From: Rhodoferax sp.
GTDB lineage: Bacteria > Pseudomonadota > Gammaproteobacteria > Burkholderiales > Burkholderiaceae_C
Length of the DNA stretch: 64,000 bases
Reading direction: 5' to 3'
Assembly (NCBI RefSeq): GCF_023700745.1
Contig: NZ_JAMPYG010000009.1
Location: 1-64,000 of the forward strand
The translations under genes and the position numbers were made by a program. This document shows, piece by piece, positions 35,658 to 44,716 of the stretch. Position 1 is the stretch's first letter. Every line of letters begins with the position of its first letter. The notes under the pieces were generated by a model. That model ran no database searches. It worked only from the letters and a program-made list of their open reading frames with translations, and had not been told where the DNA came from.

Positions 35658-38147
35658 TCATCTTCCAGGCATGGCCAACAAGGTAAAGAAGTCCCGGTCG
35701 GACTGCAACATGTGTCCCGCCACCAGCTCGAATACCAGGAACCTGATCAATTGACCCTCGGCACCAGCTTCATCAGGCGCATCATGCAACTGCTCATAGA
35801 GTGTTTTGGCACGGGTCAAAAGCACCTGGTGCTGCTCCGAGTGACGGGCCAAATCGGCAAACCCGAGCCCTTGCAGAATAGCTTCTTCATGGGCAAAATG
35901 CATCACTGTGTGATTCAGTAGTGACTGATAAGCAGCTTCAAACGCCTGCGGAGCCTGATGCCGCAAAACCACCTTGTCGAGCAGCGTATTGGCCAGCAGG
36001 AACAATGTTTCATGCTCCTCATCAAGGACAACATGACCACTTTTAAACGCTTCTTTCCAGCGCAGGTGGACATAAGATGCCGCAACGACAGTCTCTGCCT
36101 CGCGGTGCGACTCTGCCACCACCGGCAAACACAGGTAGACCGCATTACGACCGCTTTTCTTGGCTTGGTACATGGCCTCGTCACCCAGGCGCAGCAGATC
36201 TTTCTCAGTCCCGCCATGGTCCGGGTACAAGGCCACTCCGATGCTTGACGAAATACTCAACACCATGCCCTTGTCGGTCACAAACTCCTGAGCCAGCGCA
36301 TGGCGGATTTTTTCGGCCACCAGCACCGCGACCTCGCTGTTTTGCTGGTCAGGCAGCAAGACGACAAACTCGTCCCCCCCCATGCGCGCAGCGGTATCCG
36401 AGACACGCAGGCAGCCCTGAATACGCTGTGCAACAGCCTGCAACAGCCAATCGCCCACCTCGTGGCCCAGTTCATCGTTGATGGGCTTGAACTTGTCCAG
36501 ATCAATAAACAACAGTGCCAAGCGGGTGTTGGTACGGCGCGCACGCATCACCTGTTGCGACAAACGCTCCAGCGCCAGGCGCCGATTGGGCAAAGCGGTC
36601 AATGGGTCATGAAAAGCCAGTTCCCGCACCTGTTGCGCCATCTGGGTGCGCTCGGTAATGTCTTCCAGAGATACCACTGCCGCCTGTCGGTCTTCACCCT
36701 CCAGCGGCGTCACGCTCATGCTGAGCCAGCGCTGCTGCGCAGGGGAATGGGAAGCGTATTCAAGGTAGAACCGGGGTATGTGTCCAGCCAGTACCGCGTG
36801 GATGCCGTCCTGTGCCGTCATGTTGTCCCGCGCGATGGCATCAGCTTCCATGAGCTGGCACGCCGCCAGAAAATTGCTCCCGACATTCATGTCGAGACTG
36901 TTTTGCCGTGGTTCCCCAGCGCCCTCTATCTCATTGCGCCGCCAGGCTTCATTCACTTCGAGAATCACACCGTCATGGTCCAGCACGGCGATTTCCGCAG
37001 CTACCGAGTTGAGCACCGCCTGATTGAACAATTCCCGTTGTTTCAAGGCTTTTTGCTGCTGCGCCAAAGTATCGAGCAGCCGATTGAAACCACCCACCAG
37101 ATGACCCACTTCGTCGTTCAGCGCCACGGGCAGGGCTTGTGGTGCCTGGTTTTTGCGCACAAAGCCGTCCATCGTATTGACGGCCGCAGTCATGGGAGCC
37201 AACTGGCGGCGCAGCATCAACCAGATCAAGGCCAGGCAAAGCAGAAGCAACACCAAACCCGCCAGCCTGGCGCGTGGCTTGATGGTTTCGATCAAGGAAA
37301 AAGTTTCTTCGGGGGGAAGCGTGATCGCAGCGTACCAATGGGCCATGGGAATTTGTTGAACGCTGACCAGCAGATCCCCGTCTTTCGGATCAATCACCCG
37401 TGCCGTGCCCTCAAATCCCTGCATGAAGCGATCTATAGATGTGCTCACACCAGGCGCCGGCAACTTTTCAAGCAAGCGCGTCGGTTCGGACGTGGCAAAA
37501 ATCAGTCTTTGACTTGCATCCACCAGGAAAAAATTGCCCCGCTTGCCATAACGATGCGAGGTCAATTGACTCAAAAAATTGACATCATCCAGCAGCACCA
37601 CACCTGCCAAAGCACCGGTGACATCGCCCACAGGGCTGCGAACGGGCACAGCCATGGCAAACCAGGCCGTTTTCAGCTTGTTGTTGACCTGAATCTGACC
37701 AATGACCGCCTGTCCGTCGTGGAGCACCCGCGCCAACTCCTCTGGCGCAAGGGCTGGCGTGACCAGACCGCCCGGCAAAAACTGCACATCAGCTTGCAAC
37801 ACCCCTTGCTGGTTCCATAGCCTGGCACCGCCATTGAACGGTCCGGCCAGAAACGACTGCTCCTGCAAGAAAGCCTGTAACGCTGCCGGGTTTTGCTGCA
37901 TGATTGATGTCACCCGTAAGGCCACCGTATCCAGGGTTGCCAACCGGTTGCGCAAGCCGAGATTGACCTCGGAAGACAACAAGTTCAAAGCCGAGCGCTG
38001 TTGCTGACCGGTATAAAGCAGCAATTCTTCCCGCAACAAACTCTTGCTGTAAAAAGCCAATAGCAGAAAGCTCAACACCACGATGAGCGATGTCATCAGC
38101 GTGACTCGGGTTTTGAGAGATTGCGGCAAGAAACGGTGAGGCAACAT
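35658..38147 (-). CDS. Diguanylate cyclase with C-terminal bacteriohemerythrin domain
   Basis: A predicted inner-membrane c-di-GMP synthase of about 829 residues. A transmembrane helix (about 15-38) precedes a periplasmic Cache-like sensor to about 290. A second helix (about 295-315), a HAMP-like segment, a PAS domain (about 375-500) and a GGDEF domain (ARMGGDEFVVLL, about 515-680) follow. The RVSD inhibitory site sits five residues before GGDEF. The last ~130 residues form a hemerythrin with a full di-iron set: DEEH, HFAHEE, HSEQH and HMLQSD. Oxygen or redox sensing through the di-iron site is inferred from related proteins. The start is uncertain; an ATG at 38147 is taken. Confidence 0.9.
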   Translation of the reverse strand: MLPHRFLPQSLKTRVTLMTSLIVVLSFLLLAFYSKSLLREELLLYTGQQQRSALNLLSSEVNLGLRNRLATLDTVALRVTSIMQQNPAALQAFLQEQSFLAGPFNGGARLWNQQGVLQADVQFLPGGLVTPALAPEELARVLHDGQAVIGQIQVNNKLKTAWFAMAVPVRSPVGDVTGALAGVVLLDDVNFLSQLTSHRYGKRGNFFLVDASQRLIFATSEPTRLLEKLPAPGVSTSIDRFMQGFEGTARVIDPKDGDLLVSVQQIPMAHWYAAITLPPEETFSLIETIKPRARLAGLVLLLLCLALIWLMLRRQLAPMTAAVNTMDGFVRKNQAPQALPVALNDEVGHLVGGFNRLLDTLAQQQKALKQRELFNQAVLNSVAAEIAVLDHDGVILEVNEAWRRNEIEGAGEPRQNSLDMNVGSNFLAACQLMEADAIARDNMTAQDGIHAVLAGHIPRFYLEYASHSPAQQRWLSMSVTPLEGEDRQAAVVSLEDITERTQMAQQVRELAFHDPLTALPNRRLALERLSQQVMRARRTNTRLALLFIDLDKFKPINDELGHEVGDWLLQAVAQRIQGCLRVSDTAARMGGDEFVVLLPDQQNSEVAVLVAEKIRHALAQEFVTDKGMVLSISSSIGVALYPDHGGTEKDLLRLGDEAMYQAKKSGRNAVYLCLPVVAESHREAETVVAASYVHLRWKEAFKSGHVVLDEEHETLFLLANTLLDKVVLRHQAPQAFEAAYQSLLNHTVMHFAHEEAILQGLGFADLARHSEQHQVLLTRAKTLYEQLHDAPDEAGAEGQLIRFLVFELVAGHMLQSDRDFFTLLAMPGR

Positions 38148-38257
38148 AAAGAGGAAGGTTCCAGCCGACAAAGGCCAAGTAACGAGATGTTACGGGATAA
38201 ATCAAATGGATGCCCCTGCAAACATTGGGTTTGAGCTTTGCACGACACAATTCACCC

Positions 38258-39742
38258 ATGAACGCTCTGATCCAGCCTTGCCAAATCAGCCATACCGGCC
38301 TGGTCTGGAACAACCATTTCCACCGCCTGGGGCCTGATTTTTACACCTCGCTGGCCCCGCAAGGCATGCCGGCGCCCTACTGGGTCGGTCGTTCTTTTGC
38401 AGTGGCAGAGATGCTGGGGTTACCAGCCAGTCAACTGCAATCCGATGCACTGCTACAGGCATTGGCGGGCAACCAGCCCATCGGCGGCACCCAACCGCTG
38501 GCCAGTGTCTACAGCGGCCACCAGTTTGGCCACTGGGCCGGGCAACTGGGCGATGGCCGAGCCTGCCTGCTGGGCGAGATCAACGGCCTGGAGGTTCAAC
38601 TCAAAGGATCGGGCCTGACGCCCTACTCGCGCATGGGCGACGGCCGGGCCGTATTGCGCAGCAGCATCCGCGAATTTTTGTGCAGTGAAGCCATGCACGG
38701 TTTGGGCATCCCGACCACACGCGCCCTGTGCGTGGTGGGGTCCGACGAGAAAGTGGCGCGCGAAACCCTGGAAACCGCAGCCGTGGTGACACGCGTAGCT
38801 CCCAGCTTTATCCGTTTTGGCCATTTTGAACACTTTGCCGCGCGCAACCAGTTAATGCAACTCAGAACGCTGGCCGACTATGTGCTTGCACGTTATTACC
38901 CGGACTGCCAAACCGCCAGCCTGCTTGCCGCCAACCCCTATGCCAATTTGCTGATGCAGGTGACCGAACGCACCGCTGTGATGGTCGCGCACTGGCAGTC
39001 GGTGGGCTTTTGCCACGGTGTCATGAATACCGACAACATGAGTATTTTGGGCCTGACCATCGACTACGGGCCATTTCAGTTTTTGGATACCTATGACCCG
39101 GGACACATCTGCAACCACACCGACCGCGGTGGGCGTTATGCTTTTGACCGCCAGCCCGAGATTGCCCACTGGAACCTTTATGCGCTGGCGCAGGCGCTGA
39201 TGCCGCTGATCGAAGACAAAGCCTTGGCCCTGCAGGCCCTGGACACCTTCAAACCGGTGTTTGAGCGCACCTGGCAGCAGCTGATGCGCACCAAATTGGG
39301 ACTGGTGGCAGGCAACGACAACCCTGCCGATCACCCCCTGCTGCAGGACCTGATGGCCTTGCTGACGCAAGACCGGGTCGATTACACCCTGTTCTGGCGC
39401 CGGCTGAGCCAGGCGGTTGCCAGTCAGCAGTTTGCGCCGGTGCGCGACCTGTTTCTGGACACTGCGGCCTGGGATGCCTGGCTGCTGCGCTATGGCGCGC
39501 GCCTCGCTGGTGTTGATCAGGACGAGACGGCGGCATTGATGCTCAAAACCAACCCCAAATATGTGCTGCGCAACTACCTCGGCGAGCTGGCCATCGAAGC
39601 CGCCAAAGGCAAGGATTTCTCAATGGTCGCCCATTTGCTGACTCTGCTGGAGCGTCCTTTCGACGAGCATCCCGCGTTCGAAACTTATGCCGGCCTGCCT
39701 CCCGACTGGGCAAGCCGGATCGAGATCAGTTGCAGTTCCTGA
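38258..39742 (+). CDS. selO: Protein adenylyltransferase SelO (YdiU)
   Basis: Pseudokinase-fold enzyme that transfers AMP from ATP to Ser, Thr or Tyr of proteins, linked to oxidative stress in the family. The 494 residues have [19 protein letters not shown] near 85, [19 protein letters not shown] near 112, the catalytic [10 protein letters not shown] near 250 and the metal-binding DYGPFQFLD near 268. The C-terminus ends SCSS, keeping the Cys found in E. coli YdiU. The ATG at 38258 is taken; an earlier frame start adds 16 odd residues. msrB follows by 35 bases, a second redox-repair function. Confidence 0.94.
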   Translation: MNALIQPCQISHTGLVWNNHFHRLGPDFYTSLAPQGMPAPYWVGRSFAVAEMLGLPASQLQSDALLQALAGNQPIGGTQPLASVYSGHQFGHWAGQLGDGRACLLGEINGLEVQLKGSGLTPYSRMGDGRAVLRSSIREFLCSEAMHGLGIPTTRALCVVGSDEKVARETLETAAVVTRVAPSFIRFGHFEHFAARNQLMQLRTLADYVLARYYPDCQTASLLAANPYANLLMQVTERTAVMVAHWQSVGFCHGVMNTDNMSILGLTIDYGPFQFLDTYDPGHICNHTDRGGRYAFDRQPEIAHWNLYALAQALMPLIEDKALALQALDTFKPVFERTWQQLMRTKLGLVAGNDNPADHPLLQDLMALLTQDRVDYTLFWRRLSQAVASQQFAPVRDLFLDTAAWDAWLLRYGARLAGVDQDETAALMLKTNPKYVLRNYLGELAIEAAKGKDFSMVAHLLTLLERPFDEHPAFETYAGLPPDWASRIEISCSS

Positions 39743-39777
39743 ACACGCCGATACATTTCAATTCAAACGAGACCGTC

Positions 39778-40185
39778 ATGCCTTTCAAAATTCAGAAAAC
39801 CGATGTCGAGTGGCAAACCATCCTGCAAGCCAAAGGCGCTGAACCTGTGGCTTACCAGGTCACGCGCCATGCAGCCACCGAACGCCCATTCAGCGGCAAA
39901 TATGAAGCGCACCAGGCCGACGGCAGCTACCACTGCATCTGCTGCGATGCCAAGTTGTTTGACTCCAACACCAAATTCAACGCGCACTGTGGCTGGCCGA
40001 GTTTTTCTCTGGCTGTCCCGGGTGCCATCGAAGAGATTACCGACCGCAGCCTGGGCATGACTCGCGTGGAAACGGTGTGTGCCCAATGCGGTGCCCACCT
40101 CGGCCACGTCTTTGACGACGGCCCTGCCCCCACCGGCCTGCGCTACTGCATGAACTCGGCTTCGTTAAACTTCAGCCCTACATGA
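39778..40185 (+). CDS. msrB: Methionine-R-sulfoxide reductase MsrB
   Basis: Reduces methionine-R-sulfoxide in proteins. The 135 residues show two CxxC zinc pairs (in [10 protein letters not shown] near 48 and [10 protein letters not shown] near 98), HCGWPSF near 70 and the catalytic [11 protein letters not shown] near the end. The ATG at 39778 matches the family N-terminus and lies after the selO stop; a longer frame would overlap selO. It overlaps yciB by four bases. Confidence 0.96.
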   Translation: MPFKIQKTDVEWQTILQAKGAEPVAYQVTRHAATERPFSGKYEAHQADGSYHCICCDAKLFDSNTKFNAHCGWPSFSLAVPGAIEEITDRSLGMTRVETVCAQCGAHLGHVFDDGPAPTGLRYCMNSASLNFSPT

Positions 40186-40730
40186 AAATACTGATCGATT
40201 TTTTTCCCATCCTGCTGTTTTTTGGCGCCTACAAGATGTACGACATCTACATTGGCACCGGCGTGCTGATGGCCGCCACCGTGCTGCAAATGACGCTCAT
40301 CTACGGCATTGACCGCAAATTGCAGGCCATGCACAAGATCACGCTGGCCCTGGTGCTGATGTTTGGTACCCTGACCCTGGTGCTGCATGACGACCGTTTC
40401 ATCAAATGGAAACCAACGGTGCTCTACGCCGCCATGGCGATTGCGCTGGCGGTGGCGGTCTGGATTTACAAAAAGAATTTTTTGAAGATGTTGCTGGGCA
40501 GCCAGTTGTCCCTGCCGGAGCCGGTGTGGATGCGCCTGAACATCATGTGGATCGCTTACAGCGCCTTTATGGCGCTCATCAACGCCTATGTGGCGGCCTA
40601 CTACAGCACCGAAGCCTGGGTCAACTTCAAGCTTTGGGGCTATGCTTTCCCGCTGATCTTCATCGTCGGCCAGGGTTTTTATATTTCACGTTATCTGGTG
40701 GCTGACGACACCAAAACCCCAACACCATGA
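40182..40730 (+). CDS. yciB: Inner membrane protein YciB / septation protein A
   Basis: IspZ-family membrane protein of 182 residues with five or six hydrophobic helices, implicated in envelope synthesis and septation. Family patterns are the start [23 protein letters not shown] and the central [15 protein letters not shown] and [17 protein letters not shown] [17 protein letters not shown]. It overlaps msrB and bolA by four bases each. Confidence 0.93.
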   Translation: MKILIDFFPILLFFGAYKMYDIYIGTGVLMAATVLQMTLIYGIDRKLQAMHKITLALVLMFGTLTLVLHDDRFIKWKPTVLYAAMAIALAVAVWIYKKNFLKMLLGSQLSLPEPVWMRLNIMWIAYSAFMALINAYVAAYYSTEAWVNFKLWGYAFPLIFIVGQGFYISRYLVADDTKTPTP

Positions 40731-41005
40731 ACCAAGCTCCCACCGCCGCGCAACTGCAGCAACGCCTGCAACAGGTCCTGCAACCGAGCCAACTCGAGGT
40801 GATCGACGAGAGCCACCAGCACCACGGCCATGCCGGCGCCAACGGCACCGGCTTTGGCAGCCACTTCCGGGTGCGCATCACGGCTGGGGCTTTTGCCGGC
40901 AAGTCCGCCGTGGCACGGCACCGGCTTGTGTATGATGCGCTCCAAGATTTCATGGATCAGGGCTTGCATGCCCTGGCCATTGAAGCCCAAACACCAAAAG
41001 TCTGA
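40727..41005 (+). CDS. bolA: BolA-family protein
   Basis: Small 92-residue BolA/IbaG-fold protein; family members partner with monothiol glutaredoxins in Fe-S handling and affect cell shape. The BolA pattern is visible as [10 protein letters not shown] near 28, [33 protein letters not shown] segments near 44-68, and [10 protein letters not shown] at the end. It overlaps yciB by four bases; a parvulin gene follows 54 bases on. Confidence 0.93.
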   Translation: MNQAPTAAQLQQRLQQVLQPSQLEVIDESHQHHGHAGANGTGFGSHFRVRITAGAFAGKSAVARHRLVYDALQDFMDQGLHALAIEAQTPKV

Positions 41006-41059
41006 CGGCCGAGGTCGACAATTTCGCTTTTCTTTTTAAATTATTTGCAGGAAATTTGC

Positions 41060-41845
41060 ATGAAAAATAAACTGGTATCAGGTCTTGCCCTGGCAGCCTT
41101 TCTGGGTGGTATGTCTACCGTGGCTGTGGCACAAAATGTGGCCATCGTTAATGGCAAGGCCGTTCCTCTGACACGTGTGGAAGTCTTGAGCCAACAGGTG
41201 GCGCGCTCTGGCCGCCCGGTCACGCCAGAAATCCAGCAGCAGATCAAGGACGAAGTGATCGCGCGCGAAATCTTCATACAGGAAGCCCAAAAATTAAGCC
41301 TCGACACCACGGTCGACTTCAAAAACCAGATGGAACTGGCGCGCCAGACCATCCTGATCCGTGAATTGTTCGCCAATTACCAAAAAACCAACCCAGTCAC
41401 CGATGCCGACATCCAGGCTGAATACGACAAGTTTGCAGCCGCCAACAGTGGCAAAGAGTACCGAGCCAGTCACATTCTGGTAGAAAAGGAAGCCGATGCC
41501 AAGGCGATCATTGCCCAGCTCAAAAAAGGTGGCAAGTTTGAAGAAATCGCCAAAAAATCAAGCAAAGATCCAGGTTCTGGCGCCAAGGGTGGTGATCTGG
41601 ACTGGGCACCTGCCGGCAACTATGTGGCCGAATTTGCCAGCGCTTTGACAGCCCTGACCAAAGGTCAGTTGACCGAGACTCCGGTCAAGTCCCAGTTCGG
41701 CTTCCACATCATCCGCCTGGATGACGTGCGCGATACCCAATTGCCCAAGCTCGAAGAGGTCAAGCCACAAGTATCGCAACAACTTCAGCAGCAAAAGCTG
41801 ACCCAATATCAGGAAAACCTGCGCAAAAAAGCCAAGGTTGAATAA
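41060..41845 (+). CDS. Periplasmic peptidyl-prolyl isomerase, parvulin type
   Basis: PpiC/SurA-type folding catalyst of the periplasm, 261 residues. The signal peptide ends near STVAVAQ. An N-terminal helical chaperone part (about 25-125) is followed by the rotamase domain: YRASHILVEKEADAKA near 137, FEEIAKKSSKDPGSGAKGGD near 166 and QFGFHIIRLDDVR near 217. The ATG at 41060 has AGGA eight bases upstream; a TTG five codons before it is rejected. A strong terminator follows. Confidence 0.93.
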   Translation: MKNKLVSGLALAAFLGGMSTVAVAQNVAIVNGKAVPLTRVEVLSQQVARSGRPVTPEIQQQIKDEVIAREIFIQEAQKLSLDTTVDFKNQMELARQTILIRELFANYQKTNPVTDADIQAEYDKFAAANSGKEYRASHILVEKEADAKAIIAQLKKGGKFEEIAKKSSKDPGSGAKGGDLDWAPAGNYVAEFASALTALTKGQLTETPVKSQFGFHIIRLDDVRDTQLPKLEEVKPQVSQQLQQQKLTQYQENLRKKAKVE

Positions 41846-41867
41846 ACCGGTCGCTTTATAGCCCCTG

Positions 41868-41895
41868 AAAGCCGGATTTCATCCGGCTTTTTTAT
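41868..41895. terminator. Terminator shared by the parvulin and DUF1624 genes
   Basis: GCCGGAT (41871-41877) and ATCCGGC (41881-41887) form a stem with a short loop, followed by six T. The leftward gene ends inside it (stop at 41892-41894), and the A-run on the left side gives a short T-run in that direction. Confidence 0.85.
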
Positions 41896-42638
41896 TTGAA
41901 TAGCAGGCTGAACCCACCCACCAGCGCAATCAGCACGGGCTGGTGAACCAGGTAGTAGCTCAGGCTCCAGCGCCCCAGTCCAGCCAGCGCCTGCACGGGC
42001 TGCGGCAAGGGATGGGCCAGCCAATCGAACTGTTGTCTCCAAAGCCAGGCACCGGCTGCTGCGCCCCACCACATCACACCCAGCCAGGGAAACAAGGGCA
42101 CGTAGTCCTCGGTGACAGGCTTTTTGCTGATCCAGCCCAACCAGTTCCAATGCATGCTGTTCAAGGAGTCGGCCCAGGGCAGCAAAGGCCCGGTCTGCAG
42201 CAGGTTCTCAAAAATAAATTTGGAAACAATGGCCAGCGCGCCCAGCAGCCACAGCCAAGTCCCCCAGTGGGCGGTGAGGCGCACCACAATCAACATCAGT
42301 GCCAGGCCGTGCAGCACGCCAAAATAGATGAAACTATTGGGAAACATCAGCCAGGAGCCCACCGTGACCAGCAGCGCGCTGCCAGCCACCTGGGCCCAGC
42401 GCCGCCAGAAGCGCGGCCAGCTTTGCCCCTGCGCCGTGGCGAAGGCTTGACCCATGCCGGCGCACAGCAAAAACAAGCTCACGATCAGGGTGCGCTGCCA
42501 GGTCCAGAACGGGTCGCGGACCACGTCCTGCGTGACCAGCTTGAAGTAGCGCAGGTCAAAGACAAAATGAAACCCCGTCATCCAGAGCATGGCCAAGCCG
42601 CGCAGTGCATCAAGCGTGTCAAAACGTTGGATTTTCAT
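41892..42638 (-). CDS. DUF1624 / HGSNAT-type membrane protein
   Basis: A 248-residue membrane protein of the heparan-alpha-glucosaminide N-acetyltransferase catalytic-domain family, with about seven hydrophobic helices. It begins RFDTLDALRGLAMLWMTGFHFVFDL, the acyltransferase-type opening with an Arg after Leu, and has YFGVLHGLALMLIVVRL near 105 and SLSYYLVHQPVLIALVGG near the end. The bacterial substrate is unknown; transfer of an acyl group to a surface sugar is only a guess. The ATG at 42638 replaces a TTG two codons earlier. It diverges from rlhA. Confidence 0.85.
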   Translation of the reverse strand: MKIQRFDTLDALRGLAMLWMTGFHFVFDLRYFKLVTQDVVRDPFWTWQRTLIVSLFLLCAGMGQAFATAQGQSWPRFWRRWAQVAGSALLVTVGSWLMFPNSFIYFGVLHGLALMLIVVRLTAHWGTWLWLLGALAIVSKFIFENLLQTGPLLPWADSLNSMHWNWLGWISKKPVTEDYVPLFPWLGVMWWGAAAGAWLWRQQFDWLAHPLPQPVQALAGLGRWSLSYYLVHQPVLIALVGGFSLLFK

Positions 42639-42680
42639 GGCCAAAGTGTAAATTGACCCGGTGCCCGATAATCATGCCCC

Positions 42681-44714
42681 ATGTCACTGCTGCCCCATCA
42701 ACTCGAACTGTTAGCTCCGGCGCGCGATGCCGCCATTGGCATCGAAGCCGTCAACCACGGGGCTGACGCCGTCTATATTGGCGGGCCATCCTTTGGCGCG
42801 CGCACCAGCGCCGACAACACGGTGGCTGACATTGCCCGGCTGGTGGCGCACGCTCACCGCTTCAACAGCCGCATTTTTGTGACCATGAACACCATCCTGC
42901 GCGACGACGAGCTGGAAGGCGCACGCCTGCTGGCCTGGCAGTTGTATGACGCCGGCGTGGACGCGCTGATCGTGCAGGACATGGGCCTGCTCGCCATGGA
43001 CATGCCTCCGCTGCAACTGCATGCCAGCACCCAGTGCGACATCCGCAGCCCCGAGAAAGCGCGCTTTTTACAGGACGTGGGCCTGACCCAACTGGTGCTG
43101 GCGCGTGAACTCACGCTGCCACAAATTGCCGCCATTCGCGCCGCCACCGACCCGGCCCGCAGCACCCTGGAGTTTTTTGTCCATGGCGCGCTGTGTGTGG
43201 CCTACAGCGGCCAGTGCTACATCAGCGCGGCGCACACCGGGCGCAGCGCCAACCGCGGCGAATGCAGCCAGGCCTGCCGCCTGCCTTACCAGGTGGTCGA
43301 CGACAAGGGCCGTTTTGTTGCGCACGACAAGCATGTCTTGAGCATGAAAGACAACAACCAGAGCGACAATCTCGCCGCACTGGTCGATGCCGGCGTGCGC
43401 AGCTTCAAGATCGAAGGCCGCTACAAGGACATGGCCTATGTGAAAAACATCACGGCGCATTACCGCAGGCTGCTTGACGAACTCATCGAAGAACGCCAGC
43501 ACAGTGCCGACCCGCTGACCCGTGCCAGCAGCGGGCGCACCACGTTCAACTTCACGCCTGACCCCAATCAGAACTTCAATCGCGAATTCACCGACTACTT
43601 TGTCAACGGCCGCCAAGACAGCATTGGCGCTTTCGACACGCCCAAAAACCCGGGCCAGCCCATCGGTTTTGTTACCCAGGTCGGCCCCAACTGGATTGAT
43701 CTTGAGTTGAATGACCGCCAAGCCGTGCTGCACAACGGCGATGGTCTGTGTTACTACAACCTGCAAAAAGAGCTGGTCGGCCTGGCCATCAATCGAGCCG
43801 AATGCATCAGTGCCAAAAAGGGCAGCTGGCGCGTATTCCCCAAGGACGAACTGGCGAGCTTGAAAGACCTGCGCAAAGGCGTCGAAGTCAACCGCAATCG
43901 CGACGTCCACTGGCTGCACGCGCTCGACAAAAAATCCAGCGAACGGCGCATCCAGGTTTGGGCACACCTGGCTGGCAACGCCGATGGCATCACCCTCACC
44001 TTGACCGACGAAGACGGTTTCAACGCCAGCGCCCAAGCCACCCTGGCGCTCACGCCGGCCAAGGACAAGGCCGGCGCACTCGATACTCTGGTGGAAAATA
44101 TTTCCAAACTCGGCAATACCATTTTTACCGCCAGTGATGTGCAGGTGGCGTTTGCCCAGCCCTGGTTTGTGCCTGCTTCAGTGCTGAACCCGCTGCGCCG
44201 CGAAGCCGTGCAGGCGCTGGAAGCGGCACGCGCCGCCGGCTTTGTGCGTTGGTTACCCGGTCAGGCCGTCGAGCCACCAGCGTCCTACCCTGAAGATACC
44301 TTGAGCTACCTGGCCAATGTCTTCAACCGGGCGGCGCGCAGCTTTTACGCGCGCCACGGCGTCAAGGTCATCGCCGCTGCCTATGAAGCGATTGAAGAAC
44401 CCGGTGAGGTCAGCCTGATGATCACCAAACACTGCGTGCGCTACTCTTTAAGCCTGTGCCCGAAGCAGGCCAAGGGCGTGACCGGCGTGCAGGGCACGAT
44501 CAGGGCCGAACCGCTGCAACTGATCAACGGACGCGAAAAACTCACACTGCGTTTTGACTGCAAACCGTGCGAGATGCATGTGGTCGGCAAAATGAAACCG
44601 GCTGTGGCCCAACAATCCAGGCAGGAACTGGCCGCCGCACGCGCTGGTGCGGGCGTCCCGCTGGCTTTTTTCAAGACCCGCCCGGCGGCCAGCAGCAGCG
44701 AATTCGGGCATTGA
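42681..44714 (+). CDS. rlhA: 23S rRNA 5-hydroxycytidine synthase RlhA (U32 family)
   Basis: Peptidase-U32-like enzyme that in E. coli (YdcP/RlhA) hydroxylates C2501 of 23S rRNA. The 677-residue protein follows RlhA along its length: LELLAPARDAAIGIEAVNHG at 8, STQCDIRSPEKARFLQDVG near 116, FFVHGALCVAYSGQCYIS near 165, SANRGECSQACRLPY near 190, FKIEGRYKDM near 243, and a C-terminal MITKHCVRYSLSLCPKQAKG near 578 with FDCKPCEMHV near 630. Four cysteines in these blocks are the usual Fe-S ligands. It ends two bases before the convergent SulP gene stop. Confidence 0.92.
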   Translation: MSLLPHQLELLAPARDAAIGIEAVNHGADAVYIGGPSFGARTSADNTVADIARLVAHAHRFNSRIFVTMNTILRDDELEGARLLAWQLYDAGVDALIVQDMGLLAMDMPPLQLHASTQCDIRSPEKARFLQDVGLTQLVLARELTLPQIAAIRAATDPARSTLEFFVHGALCVAYSGQCYISAAHTGRSANRGECSQACRLPYQVVDDKGRFVAHDKHVLSMKDNNQSDNLAALVDAGVRSFKIEGRYKDMAYVKNITAHYRRLLDELIEERQHSADPLTRASSGRTTFNFTPDPNQNFNREFTDYFVNGRQDSIGAFDTPKNPGQPIGFVTQVGPNWIDLELNDRQAVLHNGDGLCYYNLQKELVGLAINRAECISAKKGSWRVFPKDELASLKDLRKGVEVNRNRDVHWLHALDKKSSERRIQVWAHLAGNADGITLTLTDEDGFNASAQATLALTPAKDKAGALDTLVENISKLGNTIFTASDVQVAFAQPWFVPASVLNPLRREAVQALEAARAAGFVRWLPGQAVEPPASYPEDTLSYLANVFNRAARSFYARHGVKVIAAAYEAIEEPGEVSLMITKHCVRYSLSLCPKQAKGVTGVQGTIRAEPLQLINGREKLTLRFDCKPCEMHVVGKMKPAVAQQSRQELAAARAGAGVPLAFFKTRPAASSSEFGH

Positions 44715-44716
44715 CC

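Noticed and set aside
36300-37820. Rightward open frame of 506 codons opposite the hemerythrin-cyclase gene
   Set aside because: The opposite strand encodes intact PAS and GGDEF motifs; this frame shows none.
38179-38193. GTAAC-GAGAT-GTTAC small palindrome between the cyclase and selO
   Set aside because: Five-base arms are easily found by chance, and no matching regulator is adjacent.
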